From NCBI GenBank assembly GCA_001800285.1, contig MGVC01000026.1, positions 1-56,840 of the forward strand: a DNA stretch of 56,840 bases, written 5' to 3'. This DNA comes from Elusimicrobia bacterium RIFOXYA2_FULL_39_19. Its GTDB lineage: Bacteria; Elusimicrobiota; Endomicrobiia; CG1-02-37-114; XYA2-FULL-39-19. Below the pieces are notes generated by a model, which was not told the origin of the DNA, searched no databases, and worked only from the letters and a program-made list of their open reading frames with translations. Each line of letters begins with the position of its first letter. Position 1 is the stretch's first letter. Positions 1 to 7,890 of the stretch are shown here, piece by piece. The translations under genes and the position numbers were made by a program.

Positions 1-29
1 CATTCTCCAAATAGAAATGAATATTTATT

Positions 30-58
30 TTGACAAAACCCTTTTTATCGTCTATAAT
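30..58 (+). promoter_or_regulatory. Consensus sigma-70 promoter of the transposase gene
   Basis: TTGACA at 30-35 and TATAAT at 53-58 are separated by 17 bases, a perfect match to the sigma-70 consensus. Transcription would begin near 65. The ribosome binding site AAGGAGGT at 80-87 sits five bases before the ATG at 93. A transposase with ideal promoter and Shine-Dalgarno is unusual, since most insertion sequences keep expression low. Confidence 0.8.
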
Positions 59-92
59 ATAGACAATAACCGACGGAAAAAGGAGGTACCCA

Positions 93-1427
93 ATGGGTGA
101 AAGCGAAAATAACTGTTTTTGTGTTGAATTTAATAAAAAGTTACGAATAAATTTTAAGGGAGCTCAAGTAACGTCTGATGGAGGACTGTTAGCGATAAGA
201 GAGCTGGATGAAAAATTGGGGCTGACAAAAATGGCGGAAGACTATCTGAAAGACAATCGGTATGGCAAGAATATTCAGCATGAAATGATAGGGCTGTTAC
301 GGCAATCAGTATATTCAAGGCTTGGTGGCTATGAAGATACCAATGATGCGGAAGGATTGAGGAAAGACCCCGGCATGAGAGCAGTAATCGGAGAGCGTGC
401 ATTGGAAAAAGCGGGAGCAGGAGAAACGACAATAGGGAGATTTGAGAAAGAGATACTGCTGGAAGGAAATAATCTGAATCAAATGGACGAATTAATAATG
501 AAATGGATAGAGAAGATAGATTCAGTGCGTGGGCTCAAGGAAATAATACTGGACATAGACAGTTCAGAGAGCCCTGTGTATGGAGAACAGGAATCTTCAA
601 GTTATAACGGACATTTTGGCTTAAAGTGTTATCATCCGTTGTTTGTATTCAATCAGCATGGGGACTGTCTCAAAGTAAAGCTGAGACCCGGCAATGTTCA
701 CAGTGCAGACGGCTGGAAAGAATTTCTGGAACCGGTATTACGGTATTATACTGAGAAAAATATAACTGTAAAGGTGCGGGGAGATGCTGCATTTGCAATA
801 CCGGGGCTGTTTGAGCTATGTGAAGAACTCAAGGTAGATTATGCAATACGGATAAAAGAGAATAACAAGTTATTTGAGAAGGTGGAAGAATATGCAAAGA
901 GACCTGTGGGAAGACCCGGGAATAAACCTGTTATAAAATTCTTGAGTTTCCAGTATCGTGCGGATTCGTGGGACAAGGAACGCAGGATAGTAGTAAAGAT
1001 AGAGCATCACAGAGGAGAATTATTCCCCAGGATAGGCTACATAGTAACCAGCCTGAAATGGGATAACAGAAAGGTAGTGAAATTCTACAACAAGAGGGGC
1101 ACCTGTGAACAATGGATAAAAGAAGGAAAATATGCCCTGAACTGGACAAGACTTAGCTGTCAGGGATTCATGGAAAACGAAGTCAGGCTGAAACTGTTTA
1201 TAATGGCATACAATCTGGGGAACATTTTCAGGACACTGGCATTACCGGAAGGAATAAAGGACTGGTCATTGAGGACGATACAGTTAAAACTGATAAAAAT
1301 AGGCGGAAGGTTGATAAAGCATGCCCGGTATTACCACATGCTTCTGGCAGAGGTGAGTATAAAAGAATGGATATGGCGTGGCATTATGAGTAAGATAAGC
1401 CAACTGTGTCCTGCACCTTCGGGATAA
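93..1427 (+). CDS. IS1380-family DDE transposase
   Basis: This 444-aa protein is a DDE transposase of the IS1380 type, which cuts and rejoins DNA at the ends of its element. The catalytic acidic residues fit D154 or D156 in the block DIDSSE, D231 in RGDAAFA, and E339 or E344 in CEQWIKEGK, followed by the family's NW-RL-C-GF-ENE region. The gene is full length for the family and has no internal stop, so the enzyme is probably active or only recently inactivated. It has a strong promoter (30-58) and an ideal ribosome binding site at 80-87. Assignment rests on remembered family motifs; the family is quite certain, the exact IS name is not. Confidence 0.88.
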   Translation: MGESENNCFCVEFNKKLRINFKGAQVTSDGGLLAIRELDEKLGLTKMAEDYLKDNRYGKNIQHEMIGLLRQSVYSRLGGYEDTNDAEGLRKDPGMRAVIGERALEKAGAGETTIGRFEKEILLEGNNLNQMDELIMKWIEKIDSVRGLKEIILDIDSSESPVYGEQESSSYNGHFGLKCYHPLFVFNQHGDCLKVKLRPGNVHSADGWKEFLEPVLRYYTEKNITVKVRGDAAFAIPGLFELCEELKVDYAIRIKENNKLFEKVEEYAKRPVGRPGNKPVIKFLSFQYRADSWDKERRIVVKIEHHRGELFPRIGYIVTSLKWDNRKVVKFYNKRGTCEQWIKEGKYALNWTRLSCQGFMENEVRLKLFIMAYNLGNIFRTLALPEGIKDWSLRTIQLKLIKIGGRLIKHARYYHMLLAEVSIKEWIWRGIMSKISQLCPAPSG

Positions 1428-1505
1428 CAAAGAAAAGCAATACCGGTTTATAACTAAATATTGACGAGAGAGGTGTCTTTAAAAACAGGCAAACATTGCA
1501 AATCT

Positions 1506-1565
1506 GGTGTCAAAAAATATTTTGTGACAAAGAAATGGAATTCGGCGGCAATTTCATTTGACACC
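1506..1565. repeat. Nested inverted repeat downstream of the transposase
   Basis: GGTGTCAAA (1506-1514) is inverted at 1557-1565 as TTTGACACC. Inside it AAATGGAATT (1533-1542) pairs with AATTTCATTT (1550-1559), with one G-T pair, around the loop CGGCGGC. It is probably the right end of the insertion sequence. The 209 bases between 1428 and 1636 hold no gene that I can support. Confidence 0.6.
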
Positions 1566-1636
1566 CAGGAAAAAAAGAGGTAAACTTAAGCATAAGGTGA
1601 GTGTTTCAGGACAACATTTTTATTTTTCGAGGTTAA

Positions 1637-3934
1637 ATGGAGGATTCCAGTTTATTGCTGTCAGCGGTTGTTTTAATGTCTTTTGTAGGGTTGTCATTTG
1701 CTGAAAATTACACAAAAGTACCGCTTTGGGGCGGAGATATCCAGGTTGCAGCTGTCGCACCCTCTGACCCGCAGGTAGTTTATGTGTGCAGCGCTTACAA
1801 CGGCACCTATGTCACAAGAGACGGCGGGGAAACCTGGACTTCAGTAAAATTTGCAGAATCTCCGGGTTTCGGGCCAGAATCTATTGCGGTGCATCCAACC
1901 CAGCCCAATATCGCGCTTGCAGACAGCTTCAGAACGGACGATTATGGGGCAACATGGAAAAATGCAAGTATAAATATTAGTATAGAGCGGGTAGTTGCCT
2001 CAAAAAACACTCCCGGCACATTTTATATTGCAGGCACTGAAACAGGGCCAAATGCGGTATTCTACAAATCAACCGACAGCGGGCTCACGTGGGGCAGCAA
2101 AACTGCTGTTGCCGCAGGCAACTATGCAACCAGCATAGATGTGGATAGCAACGGGAATCTATATGTTACCGCGCAAAATGCCGCTGATGTCTATCAAACC
2201 GATTACAGCGGATTCCTGTATAAAAGCACTGATGACGGGGCAAGCTGGACTCTTATAAAATCATTTAACTTCTGGCCGGACAATGTCCAAGTTGCTTCAA
2301 ACACGGTTCTGGTAAATGGAAATACCAACTCGGGCGCCACAGACCACTTTTGCGAAATAAGCAACGATAGTGGAGCAACTTTTATTTCAACAACCATATG
2401 CACCGCGTATAGATCAGGAAGACATCTTTCACCGGACGGCGCTAAAATGTATTTTTACACGGGATCTTCAAGAAGCCTGGCTATTTCATCAGCCCCTGCA
2501 TGGGACAACTATACGATTTTATACGCTTCCATGCCTATATCTTATACACAAATGGGAGCAAAACCCGGCGTAGTAGTGCCGGTTGCTTCTGACCCTAGTC
2601 TTTTTTACCTTACAAACAGCGAACAGGGGATTTTAAAAAGCACTGATGCCTGCGCGTCATGGCAACCCGCAAACAACGGTATAGGCGGTGTGATAGCACT
2701 TAGCGGGTGCAAGGACCCTGCCGGAGATATGTACATGATAGGAAACATCACCCTATATAAAGGCACCAATAACGGACAATCCTGGAGAAAAATATACTGC
2801 CCGGATGAAGTTTTCGGTTTATCGCCTCGTGTTGGCGGTGTTGTTGTTTCCCCTTCCACGGGAGTTGTACTTTATGCCGCGCGCGGTGAACTTTTCAGAA
2901 GCGCTGACGGCGGGGACACTTGGCCGGCAAACCCGGTATTTTTCTGTCCATTTTCTGACGTGGTCATAACAAAATTAGTATTCAACAAAGATAATCCTTC
3001 AATTTGTTATCTATCCTATTCAAGCGGAAGCGTAAACACTGCTTCATCGGGGCAATTTTTACATAAATCGGTTGATTACGGCGCTACGTGGTCACAAATG
3101 CCTTTCACGGGAAATTCCGTACATGCGCTGGCCATCGACCCGTCAAACCCAGCAATCCTTTATGCCGGGATAGGCGACCAGCACGGTTATGGTAACTCCG
3201 GAGTAGAAACTTTCGGAGGCATGTGGAAAATCATAGACAACGGCGTTAATACACCTGTAAAAACCCAGGTTACAGGGCTTGATAATTACCTCCCTTATAA
3301 AATCGCCGTTGATACTAACGGCATTGTTTTTGCAATGTGTAAAAGTAACGGCGGGAATGACAGCCTGATGTATTCAAGTGACGGCGGATCAACCTGGCAG
3401 CAGTCGGAAATGCAGGCAAACGACGTGCAGGACATAGCTTTTTCCCAAGGTATTTATTATGTTGCAACGCCACAAGGGATTTATGCAAGTGTATCTCTTG
3501 GCACAGAATTTACCAAAGTAACTGACAGTAATGACATCGGCACTATAAGGTGCCTTGTTTTGGGTTCAATGTACGGCGGGGCAGATTCAGGTCTTTATAA
3601 ACTTGCCTGGGCGCCGGAAACTCTTACCGAAGTCCTGGAAAAACCGAAAGTAATAGGCGGGCCGAATCCGTTTAATCCCAAAAACGGAAATATGGTTATT
3701 AAATACTCCGTTCCGCATGGCCAGACCGCCCGTTCAATAAAGATAAACATCTATAACATCGCCGGTGAATCTGTTTATGATTCTTCCAACAATTCATTAG
3801 CTGGCGGCTATATATATTCTTATTCCTGGGATGGCAAAAATTCATCCGATGAAGCGGTCGCCAGCGGCGTTTATATAGTAGTGTTTAATTCAAGCATAGG
3901 CGTTGCAAAAACAAAAGTAGCAGTTATGAGGTGA
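1637..3934 (+). CDS. Secreted Asp-box (BNR) beta-propeller protein with FlgD-like C-terminal domain
   Basis: The 765-aa protein has a hydrophobic leader ending near residue 22 (SFA-EN) and at least nine Asp-box motifs of the type S-x-D-x-G-x-T-W spread over residues 55-610, as in sialidase, sortilin and YCF48-like propellers. From about residue 670 a beta-rich domain beginning GGPNPFNP and ending in a K-V-A-V-M-R tail matches the FlgD Ig-like / type-IX-like C-terminal domain, which usually directs or anchors secreted proteins. No catalytic set of a known hydrolase is evident, so a binding or structural surface role is more likely than an enzyme. The leader has no positively charged residues before its core, and an in-frame stop sits directly before the ATG; a TTG at 1655 behind GGAGG (1639-1643) is another possible start. 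It may rely on transcription coming from the upstream insertion sequence. Confidence 0.8.
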   Translation: MEDSSLLLSAVVLMSFVGLSFAENYTKVPLWGGDIQVAAVAPSDPQVVYVCSAYNGTYVTRDGGETWTSVKFAESPGFGPESIAVHPTQPNIALADSFRTDDYGATWKNASINISIERVVASKNTPGTFYIAGTETGPNAVFYKSTDSGLTWGSKTAVAAGNYATSIDVDSNGNLYVTAQNAADVYQTDYSGFLYKSTDDGASWTLIKSFNFWPDNVQVASNTVLVNGNTNSGATDHFCEISNDSGATFISTTICTAYRSGRHLSPDGAKMYFYTGSSRSLAISSAPAWDNYTILYASMPISYTQMGAKPGVVVPVASDPSLFYLTNSEQGILKSTDACASWQPANNGIGGVIALSGCKDPAGDMYMIGNITLYKGTNNGQSWRKIYCPDEVFGLSPRVGGVVVSPSTGVVLYAARGELFRSADGGDTWPANPVFFCPFSDVVITKLVFNKDNPSICYLSYSSGSVNTASSGQFLHKSVDYGATWSQMPFTGNSVHALAIDPSNPAILYAGIGDQHGYGNSGVETFGGMWKIIDNGVNTPVKTQVTGLDNYLPYKIAVDTNGIVFAMCKSNGGNDSLMYSSDGGSTWQQSEMQANDVQDIAFSQGIYYVATPQGIYASVSLGTEFTKVTDSNDIGTIRCLVLGSMYGGADSGLYKLAWAPETLTEVLEKPKVIGGPNPFNPKNGNMVIKYSVPHGQTARSIKINIYNIAGESVYDSSNNSLAGGYIYSYSWDGKNSSDEAVASGVYIVVFNSSIGVAKTKVAVMR

Positions 3935-4007
3935 CGCGAAGCGTCATCCGGAGATTCGTAGTGTTTCAGCTTGCTGAACGATTTTGTCGACCAAGGTCGA
4001 CCACTAC
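3933..4007. repeat. Multi-hairpin intergenic repeat
   Basis: Three small hairpins follow one another: GACGC-GAA-GCGTC (3933-3945, overlapping the stop codon), TTCAG-CTTG-CTGAA (3965-3978) and GTCGACC-AA-GGTCGAC (3986-4001). GTAGTG (3958-3963) and CACTAC (4002-4007) enclose the last two, so the unit can fold as a branched structure. It lacks a U-tract, so it is probably a REP/MITE-like repeat rather than a terminator. Confidence 0.7.
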
Positions 4008-4043
4008 AGGTAGTCTCAATCAAATTGCATTATCGGAGGGGCT

Positions 4044-4517
4044 ATGAAAAACTTTTTCATCAGGACCGGACTTATCCTTTACCTGTTATGCACGGTTTCT
4101 TTTGCGGTCCGTTCAGAAGTTAACGGGGGCAATTTTGCTGTTGGGCTAAATTATCCCGGTATCGGGCTGAAGTATTTCCTGACCGACAAAATCCCCTTGG
4201 AGCTTAAAATCCAGACAGACACCAACGTAACCGTTACCGGTTTAAGAGGTTATTATTATTTCAACCCGGAAGCAAAAACACATCTTTATGCCGGGCTGGA
4301 AATGGACACCCTGTCCTTCACGGGAGAAGTAAGCAAGGGCTCGGGATTTGCCACCCTGCTATTTATCGGTGGCGAATACTTCCTTGGTAATTCTTTATCC
4401 CTGCAACTGGATATAGGACCCGCAATGATTTCCCTCTCCGACACAGACACGTCCGTATCCGTATCCGGCATGGAATTCGTTGCAAACCTTGGAATCAATT
4501 ATTATTTCGGAAGATAA
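4044..4517 (+). CDS. Small secreted beta-barrel-like protein, cassette copy 1
   Basis: This 157-aa protein has an N-terminal signal peptide (residues 1-21, cut after SFA) and then alternating short strands rich in aromatic and glycine residues, ending in INYYFGR. That pattern is typical of an eight-strand outer-membrane barrel. A clear paralogue lies at 23901-24395: both share YPGIG near the start, GxRGYYY in the middle, GGEYF and LSLQxD later, and GINYYFG at the end. Both are followed directly by a secreted protein with a related N-terminus, so the two genes probably act together. A ribosome binding site GGAGGGG lies at 4036-4042. Its job is unknown; it could be a small porin or a partner that helps its neighbour reach the surface. 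Confidence 0.75.
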   Translation: MKNFFIRTGLILYLLCTVSFAVRSEVNGGNFAVGLNYPGIGLKYFLTDKIPLELKIQTDTNVTVTGLRGYYYFNPEAKTHLYAGLEMDTLSFTGEVSKGSGFATLLFIGGEYFLGNSLSLQLDIGPAMISLSDTDTSVSVSGMEFVANLGINYYFGR

Positions 4518-4532
4518 AAAAATTGCCCGCTA

Positions 4533-4572
4533 CGCCAAAGGCGAGCGAGGCCGCGCCCGGTATAGAAGGGCG
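4533..4572. repeat. GC-rich paired hairpins between barrel and surface-protein genes
   Basis: CGCC-AAA-GGCG (4533-4543) and CGCCC (4554-4558) with GGGCG (4568-4572) form two short stems in the 66-base gap between the two cassette genes. The second overlaps the purine-rich stretch used as ribosome binding site (GGGCGGGGAG), so folding could limit translation of the downstream gene. That control role is inference. Confidence 0.5.
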
Positions 4573-4583
4573 GGGAGACTAAT

Positions 4584-7499
4584 ATGAAAAAATTTATCAT
4601 TTCACTGACAGCAATTATGTTTGTTTTCGGGGCGCTTTATGCCGCAGGGTTCCATTTTGGAATGCCCAGCGCCGTAAAAAGTCAGGTAAAAGAGCTGGAT
4701 ACTAAAGTAAGGGAAAAAATAGCAACCGGGACCACTGCCCTTAGCATATCCGGAACCGCGGCAAAAGGGAAACCTATAGCATCTAAAACGATAACACTCA
4801 AGGATTCAACTGGCCTATCAAAAACTACTTTAACCGGCAGCGACGGAAAATACACGCTGGATGTTACGGGCATGGCCTTTCCCCTTTTATTAAAAGTAGC
4901 TGATGACACAACAACATATTTCAGCGTGGCAAACGCATCAGGCACGTGCAATATTCACCCGTTCACCGACCTTGTTGTGAGGATGTATTTCAAGTCTTCG
5001 AAAGGTGTTTCTGATGTGAGTACCGCGTTTGACAGCAATTTTTCATCCCTGGGGCAAATACCCTCAACCGAAGTTGTAAATACCATAAAACAGGTGGTGG
5101 TAAATTTAGTGGGCTCCGTGGTGGATAAATACGGCGTGAACCCGAATACCTATGATATGTTTTCAACGCCTTTTGACGCGGACAGTTCCGGTTTTGATAA
5201 AGTATTGGAAGAAACCTCGATTGGTTATGATACTGATTTCAGCAGCGCTATAATCAGGGAAACTGCCACAAATACCGTTATTAATACTATTGCCCCGGGC
5301 GCTAATGATACAACTGCCCCCTCCGTTCCTTCAAATCTTGTTGCCGTGGGCGCAAGCGCTGGCGCAGTTCAGGTTCAATGGCTGCCTTCGCCTGAAACGG
5401 ACGTCGCGGGATATGCAATATACAGGGACAGTGTAAAAATAGCGGTTGTACCTTATACAACTTATGTTGACGGCAATCTTTCGCCAAATACACTGTATAG
5501 TTATACCGTTGAAGCCGTTGACTGGGCAGGAAACAAGTCAGCCAAAACCTCTGCCGTAACCGCCACAACGCTTACAGGCACTGACACTTCTGCGCCTACG
5601 GCCCCTTTAAACCTGCGCGCAAACGGCTTGAGTTCAACCGAGATAGCTCTCCAGTGGAACGCATGCTCTGAAACAGATGTCGCGGGATACGCAATATATA
5701 GAGATGATGTTAAAATCGCAAGCATCCTTTATACAACCTACATTGACCGCAACCTCACTTCGGGAACTACATATGCTTACAAAATAAAAGCTTATGACTA
5801 TGCAGGCAATTATTCAAATGCGAGTTCGGCTGTCCAGGCAACGCCGCTTGCCCAGGCAGATACAACCGCTCCCGCTTTACCCACTGGCGTTTCAGCGATA
5901 GCCACAAGCACAAGCACCGCTGTTATAAGCTGGACAGCATCTGTCTCTGCAGATATTGCAGGGTATTCAATATTCAGGAATGATGCGGAGATAGCCGCAG
6001 TTACAAAAACAACTTATAACGACAAAGGTCTTACACCCAACACTTCTTACAGTTACAAGATACTGGCATATGACTGGTCCGGCAATAAATCAGCCAAGAC
6101 TTCGGCCGTAACAGTATTTATCCCGGCACAAAGCGACACAACCGCTCCTTCTGCGCCGGCAAACCTTAGTGCGACCGCAACAAGTTCTACAACAGTAGTT
6201 CTGTTATGGGCAGTATCATCCGCTTCCGATCTTGCCGGGTATGCTGTTTACAGGGACGGGGCTAAAATTTCCCAGGTAACAGACAGGTCTTACACGGACA
6301 ATAATCTTACCGGGGGAACAACTTATATTTATACAGTAAAAGCTTATGACAATTCGCAAAATTATTCTTCTGCTAGTTCATCGGCTACTGTTATCATGCC
6401 GAGGCCTTTAGCACAAAGCGGAACGCCTACTATAAGCAGCGAATATACTGTTGCGTTGGCAGGAGATGAAGCTGTATGTTCAAGAGGATTAGCATTTGAC
6501 GGTACAAATTATTTGATAGCCATACAAGGAAATGGAACTACTTGTGATAACATTATTGGAAAACTTGTTAATCAATCGGGCAGTGTGGTTAAAACAGTGG
6601 ACCTTGGAGCAAACGGCGGCGCGCCTATCGTAGCGTTTGATGGAACCAAATATCTTATGGAATGGGAAAATGAAGTGGGGTCTAATGACTACGATGCATA
6701 CGGCCAGTTCATAGATACAGACGGAAATCTTTCAGGCTCAGCTTTTGCTATGGATACAGTTGGAAGCAGAGGGAATGATGCTCTAATATATGGCGGAGGA
6801 ACATACCTGTTTGTGTATGACGTGGAAGTGGATTCTAATAATTCAAGAAGCAAAGTTTACTGCAGGACAATTTCGCCGGCAGGTTCTGTGGGCAATGAAA
6901 TAGAGATTAATTCAGGTTATGGTAAGTACTGGGGAGGAGTAGCTTTTGACGGAACTAATTTTCTTATAATATGGACAGAAGATGTAGATGATTATGAAGT
7001 AAGAGGGCGTTTTGTAAGTACTTCCGGAAGCCTTGGAACTGAATTTTCCATAAATTCAAGCACGGCTCCAAGCTACAACTATAATTTTGTGACTTTTAAT
7101 GGAACAAATTACCTGGCCACCTGGCTCGATGAAGTAAGTAACGGTGTATGGGTAAGTTACAGCCAGTTTGTAAATACTTCAGGCAGCCTTGTGGGTGGTG
7201 CAATTCAAACAGGCAACGGAGTTTTTGGCGGAGATGCGTATTTAGTATTAAACTATGCAAATCAAATGACTTCATCCGCTACTATACAAGGCATATTTAT
7301 GGATACTTCCGGCAGTTATACCAGTGATTTATTTACTATATTTTCACCAATAGACGCAAAAATACCGGTAATGGGTCCGATGATTTATGACGGTTCAAGG
7401 TTTGTTATAGCACTTAGCAGGGGAACCCCTGGCGCAAATCCATATATAATAGATGATTATTTAGACATGAGCGTCTATTTAAAATTCATAACACCCTAA
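4584..7499 (+). CDS. Large secreted fibronectin type III surface protein, cassette copy 1
   Basis: The 971-aa protein starts with a signal peptide (1-20) and a short segment A-V-K-x-Q-V-K-E-L-D that also occurs in the protein at 24392-25168. Residues 50-225 hold a carboxypeptidase-regulatory-like beta domain (G-x-A-x-x-G-K-P-I) and a helical part. Four fibronectin type III domains follow at about 241-330, 334-423, 426-515 and 518-605, each opening with D-T-(T/S)-A-P and containing AGYAIYRD-like strands. The C-terminal 360 residues repeat F-D-G-T-N-Y-L strands and probably form a propeller. No enzyme motif is seen; it is most likely an adhesin or matrix-binding protein. It follows the barrel gene closely and probably shares its transcript. 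Confidence 0.82.
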   Translation: MKKFIISLTAIMFVFGALYAAGFHFGMPSAVKSQVKELDTKVREKIATGTTALSISGTAAKGKPIASKTITLKDSTGLSKTTLTGSDGKYTLDVTGMAFPLLLKVADDTTTYFSVANASGTCNIHPFTDLVVRMYFKSSKGVSDVSTAFDSNFSSLGQIPSTEVVNTIKQVVVNLVGSVVDKYGVNPNTYDMFSTPFDADSSGFDKVLEETSIGYDTDFSSAIIRETATNTVINTIAPGANDTTAPSVPSNLVAVGASAGAVQVQWLPSPETDVAGYAIYRDSVKIAVVPYTTYVDGNLSPNTLYSYTVEAVDWAGNKSAKTSAVTATTLTGTDTSAPTAPLNLRANGLSSTEIALQWNACSETDVAGYAIYRDDVKIASILYTTYIDRNLTSGTTYAYKIKAYDYAGNYSNASSAVQATPLAQADTTAPALPTGVSAIATSTSTAVISWTASVSADIAGYSIFRNDAEIAAVTKTTYNDKGLTPNTSYSYKILAYDWSGNKSAKTSAVTVFIPAQSDTTAPSAPANLSATATSSTTVVLLWAVSSASDLAGYAVYRDGAKISQVTDRSYTDNNLTGGTTYIYTVKAYDNSQNYSSASSSATVIMPRPLAQSGTPTISSEYTVALAGDEAVCSRGLAFDGTNYLIAIQGNGTTCDNIIGKLVNQSGSVVKTVDLGANGGAPIVAFDGTKYLMEWENEVGSNDYDAYGQFIDTDGNLSGSAFAMDTVGSRGNDALIYGGGTYLFVYDVEVDSNNSRSKVYCRTISPAGSVGNEIEINSGYGKYWGGVAFDGTNFLIIWTEDVDDYEVRGRFVSTSGSLGTEFSINSSTAPSYNYNFVTFNGTNYLATWLDEVSNGVWVSYSQFVNTSGSLVGGAIQTGNGVFGGDAYLVLNYANQMTSSATIQGIFMDTSGSYTSDLFTIFSPIDAKIPVMGPMIYDGSRFVIALSRGTPGANPYIIDDYLDMSVYLKFITP

Positions 7500-7570
7500 G
7501 TAAAAAACGCAGATTGACACAGAGAAAAAACACAGATTAGCGCAGATATGCTGGGGTCAGGTCTTGCAAT
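7500..7570. repeat. Short repeat remnants between surface-protein gene and island
   Basis: CGCAGATTGACACAGAG (7508-7524) and CACAGATTAGCGCAGAT (7531-7547) are related A-CAGATT units. TGGGGTCAGGTCTTGCAAT (7552-7570) resembles a short sequence that I recall near IS200-like REP-associated transposases in many bacteria. No transposase is present here. These look like decayed mobile-repeat remains. Confidence 0.4.
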
Positions 7571-7890
7571 CAGTATAATTCGGGTTGTGTAGTGAAATCC
7601 TTGCCTTTGAATTCTTTGCAGAGGTAAAGGTCAACTGTCCTGATAGGTGTGTTTCCGTAGTTTTTTCTGTATATCTTTATTGATTTGTATAACTTGAATG
7701 ATATAAACGCTTTGGACAGGTCTTCCCTTAAATCACCGGGCATAGGTTCATAGGTAATCAACAATCCGTTTTTACCTTTCAGGGTATCCCAATTAATAGA
7801 AGTACGGGGCACAAATACTACAAGTAATGAAAATATAATCAGTATTATGAGATTAAAGAATCTTGCAATTACTGGTTTCAGGTCTATCAA
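7570..7890 (-). pseudogene. Probable C-terminal remnant of an unknown gene
   Basis: On the minus strand about 80 codons (from near 7810 down to the stop at 7570) have codon use like neighbouring genes and encode a soluble-looking stretch with WDTLKGKNGLLITYE and CKEFKGKDF. The reading frame can be extended to a TTG at 7890, but that upstream part is hydrophobic, lacks a ribosome binding site and overlaps the first 44 bases of the plus-strand OLD gene. I read it as the 3' part of a gene whose beginning was lost when the OLD island arrived. An intact 106-aa membrane protein with a TTG start is the less likely alternative. I do not recognise the family. Confidence 0.45.

Larger units (their letters stand above)
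1..1566. mobile_element. IS1380-type insertion sequence, ends not fully resolved
   Basis: The region carries one intact transposase gene with its own promoter and a downstream inverted-repeat block ending near 1566, so it is most likely one insertion sequence. The left end is at or beyond the window edge. TATTTTGACA near 26-35 and TGTCAAAAAATA at 1508-1519 are imperfectly inverted to each other and could be part of the terminal repeats. No target duplication can be shown from inside this window. Confidence 0.5.

Noticed and set aside
154-432. 92-codon minus-strand reading frame inside the transposase
   Set aside because: It is antisense to a clear DDE transposase and has no ribosome binding site.
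3933-4007. Rho-independent terminator after the Asp-box gene
   Set aside because: There is no U-tract after any of the stems, and the branched fold fits a repeat element better.
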